Source: Halospina denitrificans
Lineage (GTDB): Bacteria > Pseudomonadota > Gammaproteobacteria > Pseudomonadales > Oleiphilaceae
Direction of reading: 5' to 3'
NCBI RefSeq assembly: GCF_004364635.1
Contig: NZ_SOAX01000005.1
Coordinates: 144,618 to 208,617 of the forward strand
DNA length: 64,000 nt
Under the pieces are notes generated by a model. That model did not search any database. It worked only from the letters and a program-made list of their open reading frames with translations, and was not told the DNA's origin. Shown in pieces: positions 50,337 through 59,864 of the stretch. Every line of letters begins with the position of its first letter. The stretch's first letter is position 1. The translations under genes were made by a program, and so were the position numbers.

Positions 50337-52442
50337 ATGCGCGCATGGATGCTCGCACTCGCCGGCTGCGCAATAATACTGGATTTGACCGCCCCTCCGC
50401 TAACCGACCTGCCCGAAGCGGCTTTCGAGGGCGGCCAGCAGATCCTTGAGGGGTATGTCTGCGCCCCCGCCACGGCGGATTCCGGGGGGCGCCTCAGTTT
50501 TCTGTTCTGTCCGGCGGGTCCCGATATCCAGCAACGGGGTTGGTTTCGCACCGGGGCCGTCCGGGTCACCACGGATGGCAACCTCTCGCGTCATGAGATC
50601 GCCGGCGCCATGCGCCTTACGCTTCGTCTGGAACCACCGATCGCGCCACTGAATACAGGCGGCGGTGGTTACGAGCGCTGGCTCTATCAGCAGCGCATCC
50701 AGGCCACGGCGGAGCTGGTGGATCGGCAGCCACTGGCGGACCACTGCGGCCTGGCCTGCCAGTACCACCAGTGGCGCATTGAGCTCATTCACCGGCTTGA
50801 GCGGCACCTGTCGCGGATGCGACACCCTGAGTTGGCCGAGGCGCTGTTGCTCGGCAGCCGTGCCCGACTGGGGGAGTCCCATTGGGACGTGCTTGAAGCT
50901 ACCGGTACCCAGCATCTTGTCGCCATTTCCGGCCTTCATCTTGGGTTGGTGGCGATGCTCGTTGGCCGCGTGCTGGCTGCTCCGGCAGCGCGGACTTCCC
51001 CGGGTTACCCCCGTCTCGGGCGCTGGCTGCCCCTTGGCCTGGTCCTTGTGGGCGCGCTGGGTTACGCGCTGCTCGCCGGATTCACGGTACCCACCCAGAG
51101 GGCACTGGTCATGGTTGCCGTCACCGGGGTGCTGGTCAGTGGCGGTCGGCAGTGGCGGCTCTGGGATGGTTGGCTGCTGGCGGCAGTTTTTGTCATTGCG
51201 CTCGAGCCCAGGGCCCTGCTTGGAATGGGCTTCTGGTTTTCCTTCGGAGCCGTGGCCTGTCTGATTCTCGCGTTTGGCTCGCGGCAGGCGGGTACGGGCC
51301 CGGCCCGCTCCCTGTTGATTGCCCAGTTTGCCGTGGTTGCCGGGCTGATGCCGGTGATGCTCGGCTTTGGGCTCCAGCCTTCGCTGCTGGCGTTGCCGGC
51401 GAACCTCATTGCGATCCCAATGCTCAGCCTCGTGGTCATGCCCCTGCTGTTGCTGGCGGCGCCCCTGGTTCTGATGGCTCCCTCCACGGCGGACTGGGTG
51501 GAGCCCGGGCTGGATCTGATCTTCCGTCTCCTTTGGGGTTTGCTTACCTCACTGGCGGAGCTGGAATGGTCCTTTTCGGGGATCAGCGTCGGTGCCGCGA
51601 TTCTCCTGGCCATTGGGATACTGGTTGCCCTTGGTCCGGTGGGGTGGCGCTACCGAGGCACGATCGCCGGGGCGGCCCTGGTGGTCCTGACGGTGCCGGT
51701 CCTTGAGGATACGGCGCCGGATCCGGGTATCGAGCTGCGTTTCCCGGATGGGGTCGGCGGCCCCGTGGCATTAGTTCGGCTCGACGACAGGGCGGTGCTG
51801 TTTGATGCCCGCGCTCCGGTTGCTGGCTATCGCGAGCGGACGCGGGACCGGATCTTCCCCTGGCTGTCCTCTCTGGGGGTGGAGCGGCTGGAGGCGGTAA
51901 TCCTGAGTCACCCTGGTGTCCGGCCGGAGGTGCACTGGAATTTCAGCCAGGGACCGGTGGTGCGGGACCTGATTCAGGCTCATGCCTGTGGACAGAGTGA
52001 GCAGCTCGAGCTGGATGGCGTGGTCCTGAATGCCTGGCGGGATCCCCGGGGCGACGCGCTGACCCGGACGGAGCAGGCGTGCAATCTGATTGTCCGGCTT
52101 CAGGGCTTCAGGGCCGTACTCTTCGGGCCGATCCGACGCAGCGGTGAACGCAGGTTGCTGGCCTCCCTGGATAAGCCGGATGCCGTTGAGCTGCTGCTGG
52201 CCCCCAGGGGCGGAGCAGGGCGTTCCTCCCAGCGCGGGTTGATCGAGGCCCTGGACCCCAGGTGGGCCATACTCAGTCCGGCGGATTGGTCCCCATCGCC
52301 GCCGGCGGCCGAGCGTTACCGCCAGGCGGGTGTGGCGCCACTGGTGAGCGCGGAAACCGGCGAGGTCGTCGTCTCGCTGGGTGATGATGCGCCCAGGCTT
52401 ACAAAGGCACGATCAACCAGCCCCTGGCATCCGGCGCCCTGA
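50337..52442 (+). CDS. comEC: ComEC/Rec2 DNA-uptake channel with degenerate metallo-beta-lactamase domain
   Basis: ComEC forms the inner-membrane channel for single-stranded DNA during transformation. ATG 50337, behind GGGAG (50324-50328), gives 701 residues: N-terminal helices and a DUF4131-like OB domain (to about 175), then a competence domain with LLLGSRARLGESHWDVLEATG and ISGLHLGLVAMLVG and many helices (to about 460). The C-terminal metallo-beta-lactamase-like domain (about 470-700) lacks its metal motif, with VILSHPGVRPEVHWN where HxHxDH is expected. It is the first gene before exbB. Confidence 0.88.
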   Translation: MRAWMLALAGCAIILDLTAPPLTDLPEAAFEGGQQILEGYVCAPATADSGGRLSFLFCPAGPDIQQRGWFRTGAVRVTTDGNLSRHEIAGAMRLTLRLEPPIAPLNTGGGGYERWLYQQRIQATAELVDRQPLADHCGLACQYHQWRIELIHRLERHLSRMRHPELAEALLLGSRARLGESHWDVLEATGTQHLVAISGLHLGLVAMLVGRVLAAPAARTSPGYPRLGRWLPLGLVLVGALGYALLAGFTVPTQRALVMVAVTGVLVSGGRQWRLWDGWLLAAVFVIALEPRALLGMGFWFSFGAVACLILAFGSRQAGTGPARSLLIAQFAVVAGLMPVMLGFGLQPSLLALPANLIAIPMLSLVVMPLLLLAAPLVLMAPSTADWVEPGLDLIFRLLWGLLTSLAELEWSFSGISVGAAILLAIGILVALGPVGWRYRGTIAGAALVVLTVPVLEDTAPDPGIELRFPDGVGGPVALVRLDDRAVLFDARAPVAGYRERTRDRIFPWLSSLGVERLEAVILSHPGVRPEVHWNFSQGPVVRDLIQAHACGQSEQLELDGVVLNAWRDPRGDALTRTEQACNLIVRLQGFRAVLFGPIRRSGERRLLASLDKPDAVELLLAPRGGAGRSSQRGLIEALDPRWAILSPADWSPSPPAAERYRQAGVAPLVSAETGEVVVSLGDDAPRLTKARSTSPWHPAP

Positions 52443-52509
52443 TCGTTGCCCGTTCGCACCCAGGCTGTGCTAAAGTATCGGCGCTTGTTCAATGGCAGGG
52501 AGAGACTGC

Positions 52510-53145
52510 GTGCTAGAGCTTCTTAGGCCCGGCGGATTCATCATGATTCCGCTGCTGATCTGTTCCGTGTTGGCGCTGGCCATCATCATCGAGCGCTTTT
52601 ACGCGCTGCGCGTGAATCGTGTGGCGCCCCCGGCGACCACCAATGAGCTGTGGCGCTGGATCAAGAAAAAGGAACTCAACTCCCGCAAGCTGCGGCTTGT
52701 ACAGGAATCCTCGCCCCTCGGGCGCATCATGGTCGCGGGCCTGACCAACGCCAAGCATGGCCGCGACATCATGAAGGAAAGCATCGAGCACGAGGCCTCC
52801 CAGGTCGTCCACGAGCTGGAGCGCTTCCTCAACCCGCTGGGCACCATTGCCGTGATTACGCCGCTGCTGGGCCTGCTCGGCACCGTTATCGGCATGATCA
52901 AGGTCTTCGCCCAGATCCAGCTTGCCGGTGTGGGCGATCCCGGCGTACTGGCAGGCGGCATATCGGAGGCGTTGATCACCACGGCGTCCGGCCTGACTGT
53001 CGCCATACCGGCGCTGATCTTCCACCGTTTCTTCATTCGCCGTGTCGACGAGATGGTCGTCAACATGGAGCAGGAAGCCATGAAGCTGGTCGAAGTGGTT
53101 CATGGCGATCGTGACATCGTGGTCAACGAGGATTCAGAGTCGTGA
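52510..53145 (+). CDS. exbB: MotA/TolQ/ExbB-type proton channel protein
   Basis: The 211-residue protein has three membrane helices (about residues 8-29, 103-130 and 150-172) with the conserved GTIAVITPLLGLLGTVIGM. GTG 52510 was chosen because GGGAG (52498-52502) is 7 nt upstream; ATG 52492 would overlap that site. It pairs with the ExbD/TolR gene that overlaps its stop by 4 nt. No TonB, TolA or other energised partner is in the window. Confidence 0.9.
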   Translation: MLELLRPGGFIMIPLLICSVLALAIIIERFYALRVNRVAPPATTNELWRWIKKKELNSRKLRLVQESSPLGRIMVAGLTNAKHGRDIMKESIEHEASQVVHELERFLNPLGTIAVITPLLGLLGTVIGMIKVFAQIQLAGVGDPGVLAGGISEALITTASGLTVAIPALIFHRFFIRRVDEMVVNMEQEAMKLVEVVHGDRDIVVNEDSES

Positions 53146-53570
53146 AATTCCGGCGCCAGACCAACCAGGAGGTGTCGGTCAACCTGACGCCCCTGATCGA
53201 CGTGGTCTTCCTGCTGCTGATCTTCTTCATGGTCTCCACCACCTTCACGCAGAAGACGGAACTCGAGATAGACCTGCCGGAAGCTGATGGCAAGGAGGCA
53301 GAGCAACCGGCCGATCACGTGGAGGTGGAGATCAACGCGGAAGGGCAATACTCGGTGAATGACCAGCGCCTGGACAGCAGCGATCGTGACGCGCTGCTGG
53401 AACGAATCCGCCAGGTGGCCGGGGACGACACCAGCATTCCCTTCGTGATTACCGCGGATGCCAAGACCAGCCATGAACTGGTGGTCCGGGCCATGGACGT
53501 TGCAGGCACCCTCGGCTTCTCGGCCCTGAGCATCAGTACCCAGCGAACGCCCAGCAATGACAACGAATGA
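53142..53570 (+). CDS. exbD: ExbD/TolR-type biopolymer transport protein
   Basis: The 142-residue protein has one N-terminal helix with the proton-carrying Asp20 (NLTPLIDVVFLLLIFF) and a periplasmic domain. Together with ExbB it should form a proton-driven motor. The same pair lies just before lpxK in Pseudomonas. Its 3' end overlaps msbA by 14 nt. Confidence 0.92.
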   Translation: MKFRRQTNQEVSVNLTPLIDVVFLLLIFFMVSTTFTQKTELEIDLPEADGKEAEQPADHVEVEINAEGQYSVNDQRLDSSDRDALLERIRQVAGDDTSIPFVITADAKTSHELVVRAMDVAGTLGFSALSISTQRTPSNDNE

Positions 53571-55329
53571 CGCCGCTGCCGGTGACATGACCAACTGGCA
53601 GGTGTACCGACGCCTGCTGGCCTACGCGATTCCCTTATGGGTGCCGTTCCTGATCGCGACCCTGGGGAACGCCGTCTATGCCGGCGCCTCCACCGGCATG
53701 GCGGCGTCCATGGAATTCGTTATTGAAGCGCTGGAAAACCCCACCGAGGAAAACCGCCTCTTCCTGCCCCTGTTGATTGTCGGCGTCTTCGGGATCCGGG
53801 GTCTTGGGTTCTTCTTCAGCAAGTACTTCATGAGCTATGTGGGGCGGAACATCGTCAACACCATGCGCATCCAGACGTTCGACCACCTGATGCAGCTGCC
53901 CTGCCGGTTCTACGACCAGACATCCTCGGGCCACCTGGTGTCAAAGATCACGTTCAATATCGAACAGGTCACGGACGCCGCCACGGATGCGATAACCATT
54001 GTTCTGCGCGAGGGTCTGACCGTTCTGGGCCTCCTCGGGTACATGTTCTACATCAACTGGAAGCTCACATTGCTGTTCCTGGCGGTCGGGCCGCTCATTG
54101 GCTGGATCATCAGTTATGTCAGCAAGCGGTTCCGGCGCATCAGCCGCAAGATCCAGTATTCCATGGGGGATGTGACCCATGTTTCGTCCGAGGCGATCAC
54201 CGGTTATCGGGTGGTGCGCACCTTTGGCGGTGGGGATCACGAGTCCGGCCGTTTCCGCAAGGTCAGCCGTGACAACCTGCGCCAAAGCCTTAAGATGGCC
54301 ATGACCCAGGCGGTCAGCACGCCCGTTGTGCACCTGATCGTTGCCTTCTCCATCGGGCTGCTGATCTGGGTCTCGCTGTCGCCGGAATTCCGGGACCAGA
54401 TGACCACCGGCCAGTTCGTGGCCTTCATCACCGCCGCCTCCACCATGGCGAAGCCGGTGCGCCAGCTGACCTCGGTCAACGCCAAGATCCAGAAGGGCAT
54501 TGCCGCCTCCCACAGCATTTTCGAAAGCCTGGACTATCCGCCCGAGCAGGATACCGGCAGCTATGACCCGGGCCGCGTCTCCGGTGAGGTTCAGGTCCGG
54601 GATCTGTATTTCCACTACCAGGACCAGTACGACTACGTGCTCAACGGCATCAACCTGGACATCAGCGCCGGGGAAACCCTGGCACTGGTGGGCCGTTCGG
54701 GCAGCGGTAAATCGACCCTGGCGAGCCTGCTCCCACGGTTCTACGAGCTTACCGATGGCGACATCCTGATTGATGGCGTCTCTGTCCAGGATTTCAGTCT
54801 TGAGGCCCTGCGTCGCCAGATCGCGCTGGTCACCCAGAACGTGGTGCTGTTCAACGATACCGTCGCCAACAACATCGCCTACGGCGAGACCCGGGGCGCG
54901 ACCCGCGAAGCCATCCGCGAGGCCGCCGCCAAGGCCCACGCGCTGGAGTTCATTGACCGGCTTCCGGAGGGCTTTGACACCGTCGTCGGTGATAACGGCG
55001 TGCTGCTCTCCGGCGGCCAGCGCCAGCGCCTGGCCATTGCGCGGGCCCTGCTCAAGGACGCCCCCATTCTGATCCTGGACGAGGCCACCTCGGCACTGGA
55101 TACGGAATCTGAGCGCTATATCCAGGAAGCCCTGGAAGTGGTGATGCGTGGGCGGACGACCCTGGTGATTGCCCACCGGCTGTCGACCATTGAATCCGCC
55201 GACCGGATCGCGGTCCTGGACGGTGGGCGTCTGGCGGAAATCGGCACGCACCAGGAACTGCTCAAGGCGGGCGGAGCCTACGCCGCATTGCACCAGATGC
55301 AGCTCTCGGAAGAACAGGCACCAACCTGA
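53557..55329 (+). CDS. msbA: Lipid A export ATP-binding/permease protein MsbA
   Basis: MsbA flips lipid A-core across the inner membrane. The 590-residue half-transporter has six helices (to about 330) and a nucleotide-binding domain with GRSGSGKSTLA, LLSGGQRQRLAIARAL and LILDEATSALD. Location directly before lpxK supports MsbA over other ABC exporters. The first ATG (53557) is used; ATG 53587 is possible. Confidence 0.95.
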   Translation: MTTNDAAAGDMTNWQVYRRLLAYAIPLWVPFLIATLGNAVYAGASTGMAASMEFVIEALENPTEENRLFLPLLIVGVFGIRGLGFFFSKYFMSYVGRNIVNTMRIQTFDHLMQLPCRFYDQTSSGHLVSKITFNIEQVTDAATDAITIVLREGLTVLGLLGYMFYINWKLTLLFLAVGPLIGWIISYVSKRFRRISRKIQYSMGDVTHVSSEAITGYRVVRTFGGGDHESGRFRKVSRDNLRQSLKMAMTQAVSTPVVHLIVAFSIGLLIWVSLSPEFRDQMTTGQFVAFITAASTMAKPVRQLTSVNAKIQKGIAASHSIFESLDYPPEQDTGSYDPGRVSGEVQVRDLYFHYQDQYDYVLNGINLDISAGETLALVGRSGSGKSTLASLLPRFYELTDGDILIDGVSVQDFSLEALRRQIALVTQNVVLFNDTVANNIAYGETRGATREAIREAAAKAHALEFIDRLPEGFDTVVGDNGVLLSGGQRQRLAIARALLKDAPILILDEATSALDTESERYIQEALEVVMRGRTTLVIAHRLSTIESADRIAVLDGGRLAEIGTHQELLKAGGAYAALHQMQLSEEQAPT

Positions 55330-55345
55330 CAGGAACACCACGCCC

Positions 55346-56371
55346 ATGAGCCAGCGTATTACACGCCTCTGGTACACAAGCACCAAGCCCCTGCGCTGGC
55401 TGGCGCCACTGGCGCGGCTCTTTGGCTGGCTCTCGGCACGCCGACGCAACGCTTACCGGAATGGGCACAGGCGCGTGTACCGTTCCGGACTCCCCGTACT
55501 GGTGATCGGCAACCTGACAGTGGGCGGAACCGGCAAGTCCCCCTTCACCGCCTGGCTGGCTGCCTACCTGCGCCGCCAGGGTTGGCGTCCGGTCATCCTC
55601 AGTCGTGGCTATGGCGCCCAGCCGGACCATTACCCATTCCTCGTAGTGGCGGACTCCGATCCCGTGGATTGTGGTGATGAACCAGTCATGCTGGCCCAAC
55701 AGACCGGCCTCTGTGTGCTGGTGGACCCGAAGCGCGCCAGGGCGGCCCAATACGCGGAGCAACAGGACCTCGGGGACATACTGATCTGCGACGATGGCCT
55801 GCAGCACTACGCACTGGGGCGTGACCTTGAGTTCTGCATCTTTGACGGCACCAACGGCCCCGGCAACGGCGAATTGCTGCCGGTAGGGCCACTGCGGGAG
55901 AGCCTGGACCGGGTACGCACCGTGGATTTCTGCCTGAGTACCGGTACGCCGAGCCATCCGGCATTCAACCAGCCGCCACTGAATGAACGCCAATGGCACG
56001 CGATACGCCTGGTGCCGAAAGGCCTGCGCCGGCTCGTGGATGATGAAATGCGCCCCCTGGAGTGGCTCAACGGACGGGTGGTTAACGCCGTCGCCGGGAT
56101 CGCGCATCCGAACCGGTTTTTCGATACCCTGAACGAACTGGGTGCCCGGGTGATTCCTCACGCCTACGGCGATCATCACCGCTTTGAGACGGAAGATCTG
56201 AGTGTCATCCACGGCCCTGTCGTGATGACCGCCAAGGATGCCGTAAAATGTATGGACATCGCGGGGGCCGAAGTCTGGATCCTTGATGTGATCGCCCAGC
56301 CCGATGAAGGATTTGAAACGCTTCTCGAACAACGACTTGCAGCCCTGATGGAGAATGCATCGAATGGATAA
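55346..56371 (+). CDS. lpxK: Tetraacyldisaccharide 4'-kinase LpxK
   Basis: LpxK phosphorylates the 4' position of the lipid A disaccharide. ATG 55346 gives 341 residues. The P-loop [17 protein letters not shown] near residue 58 and [13 protein letters not shown] near residue 152 are diagnostic. Earlier in-frame codons lie inside msbA. The stop overlaps the Trm112-family gene by 8 nt. Confidence 0.96.
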   Translation: MSQRITRLWYTSTKPLRWLAPLARLFGWLSARRRNAYRNGHRRVYRSGLPVLVIGNLTVGGTGKSPFTAWLAAYLRRQGWRPVILSRGYGAQPDHYPFLVVADSDPVDCGDEPVMLAQQTGLCVLVDPKRARAAQYAEQQDLGDILICDDGLQHYALGRDLEFCIFDGTNGPGNGELLPVGPLRESLDRVRTVDFCLSTGTPSHPAFNQPPLNERQWHAIRLVPKGLRRLVDDEMRPLEWLNGRVVNAVAGIAHPNRFFDTLNELGARVIPHAYGDHHRFETEDLSVIHGPVVMTAKDAVKCMDIAGAEVWILDVIAQPDEGFETLLEQRLAALMENASNG

Positions 56372-56555
56372 ACGTCAGATCGCGTTGTTGGCCTGTCCCG
56401 TTTGTCACGGCAAGCTGGTGTACGACCCTGAGTCCATGGAGCTGATTTGCCGCAACGACGCCATGGCCTTTCCGATCCGGGAGGGGATTCCCGTGATGCT
56501 GTCCGAGGAGGCCCGCACCCTGACCACCGATGAACGACTGACACCCGTTCGCTGA
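56364..56555 (+). CDS. Trm112-family small protein (YcaR-like)
   Basis: The 63-residue protein has CPVCHGKL and a later LICRND, the cysteine pattern of Trm112-like zinc-ribbon proteins found between lpxK and kdsB. ATG 56364, 11 nt after GGAG, is preferred to ATG 56355. Its role in Gram-negatives is not well defined. Confidence 0.88.
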   Translation: MDKRQIALLACPVCHGKLVYDPESMELICRNDAMAFPIREGIPVMLSEEARTLTTDERLTPVR

Positions 56556-56571
56556 GCCACAGGGAGGCATC

Positions 56572-57339
56572 ATGGCATTTACCGTCATCATACCGGCGCG
56601 CTACAGCTCCAGCCGGCTGCCCGGCAAGCCGCTTGCTGATATTGGCGGCCACCCCATGATCCGCCACGTGTGGAACCGGGCGGCTGAAAGCGACGCCGAG
56701 CGGGTGGTGGTGGCAACGGACTCCGAGGAGGTTCTGGCACGCTGCTCGGACTTCGGGGCCGAGGCCGTGATGACCGATGCGAACCACGCCTCGGGAACGG
56801 ACCGGCTGGAAGAGGTGGTGCGCCGCCTCGCCCTGAACGACGACGCCATCGTGGTGAACGTCCAGGGCGACGAGCCCCTGATTCCGCCGACGCTGATCAA
56901 TCAGGTGGCAGCCGCGTTGGAAGAGAACCCGGATGCCGCCATCGCCACGCTCTGCGAGCGCATCACCAGTGCCGAAGACCTGTTCAACCCGAATGTGGTG
57001 AAGGTGGTGATGGACGAGGCGGGCAGGGCGCTGTATTTTTCCCGCGCGCCCATTCCCTGGGCCCGGGGCGTATTTGACAACGACCAGGCCCGGGATGAAT
57101 TGCCGGACACCACGGACTACTATCGGCACATCGGCATTTATGCCTACCGGGTCAGCCTGCTTCGCCAGTTTGTTGAATGGCACCCGGCGCCCCCGGAGCA
57201 GACAGAATCGCTGGAGCAGCTCAGGGCGCTCTGGCACGGGGCCCGGATCCAGGTTGCCGTCGCCCGTGATACACCGCCGGCTGGGGTGGATACCCCCGAG
57301 GACCTTGAACGTGTGCGCAAGGCCGTTGCCGGCCAATGA
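56572..57339 (+). CDS. kdsB: 3-deoxy-manno-octulosonate cytidylyltransferase KdsB
   Basis: KdsB makes CMP-Kdo for LPS inner core. The 255-residue protein has [15 protein letters not shown] at the N terminus, [13 protein letters not shown], and [10 protein letters not shown]. It follows the Trm112-like gene by 16 nt with GGGAGG before the ATG, inside the msbA-lpxK lipid A operon. Confidence 0.97.
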   Translation: MAFTVIIPARYSSSRLPGKPLADIGGHPMIRHVWNRAAESDAERVVVATDSEEVLARCSDFGAEAVMTDANHASGTDRLEEVVRRLALNDDAIVVNVQGDEPLIPPTLINQVAAALEENPDAAIATLCERITSAEDLFNPNVVKVVMDEAGRALYFSRAPIPWARGVFDNDQARDELPDTTDYYRHIGIYAYRVSLLRQFVEWHPAPPEQTESLEQLRALWHGARIQVAVARDTPPAGVDTPEDLERVRKAVAGQ

Positions 57340-57366
57340 AAGACCCTTTTCCGGAGTGAACTGAAA

Positions 57367-57852
57367 ATGGCAGAAACCACCTCCATCCTCTTTGTCTGCC
57401 TGGGCAACATCTGCCGCTCGCCGACGGCCCAGGGTATTTTCGAGAAACAGCTTGCCGCATCGGACCTTGTCGACCAGGTCCGCGTTGACTCCGCCGGCAC
57501 CGGCGGCTGGCATGTCGGCCATCCGCCCGATCCCCGAGCCACCGAGGTGGCGGCGGGGCAGGGAGTCGATCTCGGGGTCCAGCGTGCCCGCCAGGTTACA
57601 CCGGCGGACTTTGAGGCCTTTGACCGGATTCTGGCCATGGACCGCGCCAACCTCGCGGACCTCCAGGCAATGGCGCCCGAAGGTTCGCGCGCCCGCGTTG
57701 AGCTTTTCCTGAGCTATGCCCGGCATGCGGACGTGGATGAGGTTCCGGATCCCTATTACGGCGGCGCCTCGGGTTTCTCCCGGGTCCTGGATCTGATCAA
57801 CGATGCCAGCGAGGGCCTGATCCGCGACCTGCGCACCCGGCTGGTTGAATGA
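57367..57852 (+). CDS. Low-molecular-weight protein-tyrosine phosphatase
   Basis: The 161-residue enzyme has the P-loop CLGNICRSPTA at residues 11-21 and the general acid in EVPDPYYGG. Such phosphatases often dephosphorylate tyrosine autokinases of polysaccharide export, but here the gene simply sits in the conserved kdsB-ptp-murB order. The stop overlaps the murB ATG by 4 nt. Confidence 0.93.
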   Translation: MAETTSILFVCLGNICRSPTAQGIFEKQLAASDLVDQVRVDSAGTGGWHVGHPPDPRATEVAAGQGVDLGVQRARQVTPADFEAFDRILAMDRANLADLQAMAPEGSRARVELFLSYARHADVDEVPDPYYGGASGFSRVLDLINDASEGLIRDLRTRLVE

Positions 57853-58883
57853 ACCGCGCCGTCATCGAGGAACGGGTCGACCTGCAGGCGCGCAATACCC
57901 TGCGACTGCCCGGCCAGGCCACCTGGTTCGCGCGCGTCCGGCAGGATGAAGCCATACCGGAGCTGTTCAGCTGGGCTGAGGAGCAGGGCTTGCCGGTGCT
58001 GGTCATCGGTGGTGGCAGCAACATCGTGCTGCGCTCCGGTTTCCGGGGTCTGGTGCTCGCCATGGCAATACGCGAACGCCACTGGGCGATGCTGGATTCC
58101 GACACCGCCCGGCTGACGCTGGGGGCCGGAGAGAATTGGCACGAAACTGTCCTCTACGCCTGCAAGGCCGGGTATCGGGGTATCGAGAATCTTGCCCTCA
58201 TCCCCGGAACCGTTGGCGCCGCTCCCATACAGAATATCGGGGCCTATGGGGCGGAGCTCAGCCAGGTTCTACACAACCTGGAGGCCTGGGACCGCCGGGA
58301 GTCGCGCTTCCGTACCTTCACCTGCGACGACTGTGGTTTAGGTTACCGGGACAGCTGTTTCAAGCAGGACCCGGAGCGCTTCGTGATTACACGCGTACGC
58401 CTGACGCTCTCCCGGCACAGGTCCTTCCAGCTCAGTTACGGCGAGCTGGCCGAGGAGTACGGTCACCTCAAGGATCCGGATTCGGAACTGACACCGCTGG
58501 CAGTGGCGAAAACCGTCAGTGACATCCGCCGCCGCAAGCTTCCGGATCCCTCGTTTCTGCCCAATGCGGGCAGTTTCTTCAAGAACCCGGTAGTCTCTCC
58601 AGAGACGGTTGCCGACCTGCGAAAAACCTGGCCGGAGCTGGTGGCCTATCCCGAGAACGACAACTACAAACTCGCTGCCGGCTGGCTCATCGACCAGTGC
58701 GGCTGGAAAGGGTACCGAGGATCCCATGTGGGGGTGCACTCCCGCCAGGCCCTGGTACTGATCCATCATGGCAACGGCACCGGTGATGAACTGCTTGAGC
58801 TGGCGGAACGGATTCGCGAAGATGTGAGAAAGCGTTTCGGCGTAATCCTGGAGATGGAACCCCGGGTGGTCGGCAACGAGTGA
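57849..58883 (+). CDS. murB: UDP-N-acetylenolpyruvoylglucosamine reductase MurB
   Basis: MurB reduces UDP-GlcNAc-enolpyruvate to UDP-MurNAc with NADPH and FAD. The 344-residue protein is of type I, as in E. coli: FAD loop VIGGGSNIVLR, LIPGTVGAAPIQNIGAYG, NAGSFFKNP with the catalytic serine, and AGWLIDQCGWKG. It is coupled to the phosphatase gene. Confidence 0.96.
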   Translation: MNRAVIEERVDLQARNTLRLPGQATWFARVRQDEAIPELFSWAEEQGLPVLVIGGGSNIVLRSGFRGLVLAMAIRERHWAMLDSDTARLTLGAGENWHETVLYACKAGYRGIENLALIPGTVGAAPIQNIGAYGAELSQVLHNLEAWDRRESRFRTFTCDDCGLGYRDSCFKQDPERFVITRVRLTLSRHRSFQLSYGELAEEYGHLKDPDSELTPLAVAKTVSDIRRRKLPDPSFLPNAGSFFKNPVVSPETVADLRKTWPELVAYPENDNYKLAAGWLIDQCGWKGYRGSHVGVHSRQALVLIHHGNGTGDELLELAERIREDVRKRFGVILEMEPRVVGNE

Positions 58884-58887
58884 ATTG

Positions 58888-58916
58888 TTGACAGCTGTTT
58901 GGCGAATGCCGAGTAT
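58888..58916 (+). promoter_or_regulatory. Candidate sigma-70 promoter of the prp genes
   Basis: TTGACA (58888-58893) is a perfect -35, followed by a 17 nt spacer and the weak -10 GAGTAT (58911-58916). A small inverted repeat CGAAT/ATTCG (58903-58907 with 58915-58919) overlaps the -10 and could be an operator. It starts 5 nt after the murB stop and precedes prpB by 38 nt. Confidence 0.55.
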
Positions 58917-58953
58917 TCGACACCATTAATCGATGACAACCTAAGGTGGGTTC

Positions 58954-59835
58954 ATGAACAACACAGCTTCACCCGGAAGGCGCTTCCGTGACGCACTGGC
59001 CCAACAGCCCCTGCAGATCGTCGGGGCCATCAACGCCTATTGCGGCATGATGGCCGAGAAGACCGGCCACAAGGCCATCTACCTCTCGGGCGGGGGCGTG
59101 GCCAACGCCTCTTTCGGCCTTCCGGACCTGGGGATGACCACCATGAACGACGTGGTCGAGGATGCACGGCGCATCACCTCGGCTACGGACCTGCCGCTGC
59201 TTGTGGATATTGATACCGGGTGGGGCGGCGCCCTGAATATTGCCCGCACCATCCGCGAAATGGAACGCGCCGGTGTTGCAGCCGTGCACATCGAGGACCA
59301 GGTGGCCCAGAAGCGCTGCGGCCACCGTCCAAACAAGGAAATCGTCAGCAGCGAGGAAATGGTCGACCGCGTCAAAGCCGCTGCCGACGCCCGCCATGAC
59401 CCGGATTTCTTCATCATCGCGCGCACGGATTCCTTCGCCCAGGAGGGCAGGGAAGCCGCCATCGCCCGCGCCAAGGCCTGTGTCGAAGCCGGCGCCGACG
59501 GTATTTTCGCCGAGGCTGTGGCGGACCTGGACGACTACCGCGCCTTTGTAGCCGCGCTGGACGTACCCGTGCTCGCCAACATCACTGAGTTCGGCCAGAC
59601 GCCGCTGTTCAACCGCGAGGAACTGGCCGAGACCGGCGTGGGCATGATCCTGTACCCATTGAGCGCCTTCCGGGCCATGAACAAGGCCGCGCTCAACGTC
59701 TACCAGCACCTGCTGGACGACGGCGACCAGAAAGCCGTGGTCGACGACATGCAGACCCGCCAGGAACTCTACGAATTCCTGGACTACCACGACTTCGAGG
59801 CGAAGCTCGACGAGCTTTTCGCCCAGAAAAAGTAA
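58954..59835 (+). CDS. prpB: 2-methylisocitrate lyase PrpB
   Basis: PrpB cleaves 2-methylisocitrate to pyruvate and succinate, the last step of propionate degradation. The 293-residue protein has the isocitrate-lyase superfamily KRCGH loop (near residue 121) with the catalytic cysteine, [11 protein letters not shown] and IARTDS. It is the first gene of the cluster. Confidence 0.95.
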   Translation: MNNTASPGRRFRDALAQQPLQIVGAINAYCGMMAEKTGHKAIYLSGGGVANASFGLPDLGMTTMNDVVEDARRITSATDLPLLVDIDTGWGGALNIARTIREMERAGVAAVHIEDQVAQKRCGHRPNKEIVSSEEMVDRVKAAADARHDPDFFIIARTDSFAQEGREAAIARAKACVEAGADGIFAEAVADLDDYRAFVAALDVPVLANITEFGQTPLFNREELAETGVGMILYPLSAFRAMNKAALNVYQHLLDDGDQKAVVDDMQTRQELYEFLDYHDFEAKLDELFAQKK

Positions 59836-59864
59836 CCAGTACTGACAGGTAAGAGGGTAACACC

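Noticed and set aside
53941..55449. Minus-strand frame opposite msbA
   Set aside because: It is antisense to a complete ABC exporter gene and the translation is compositionally biased.
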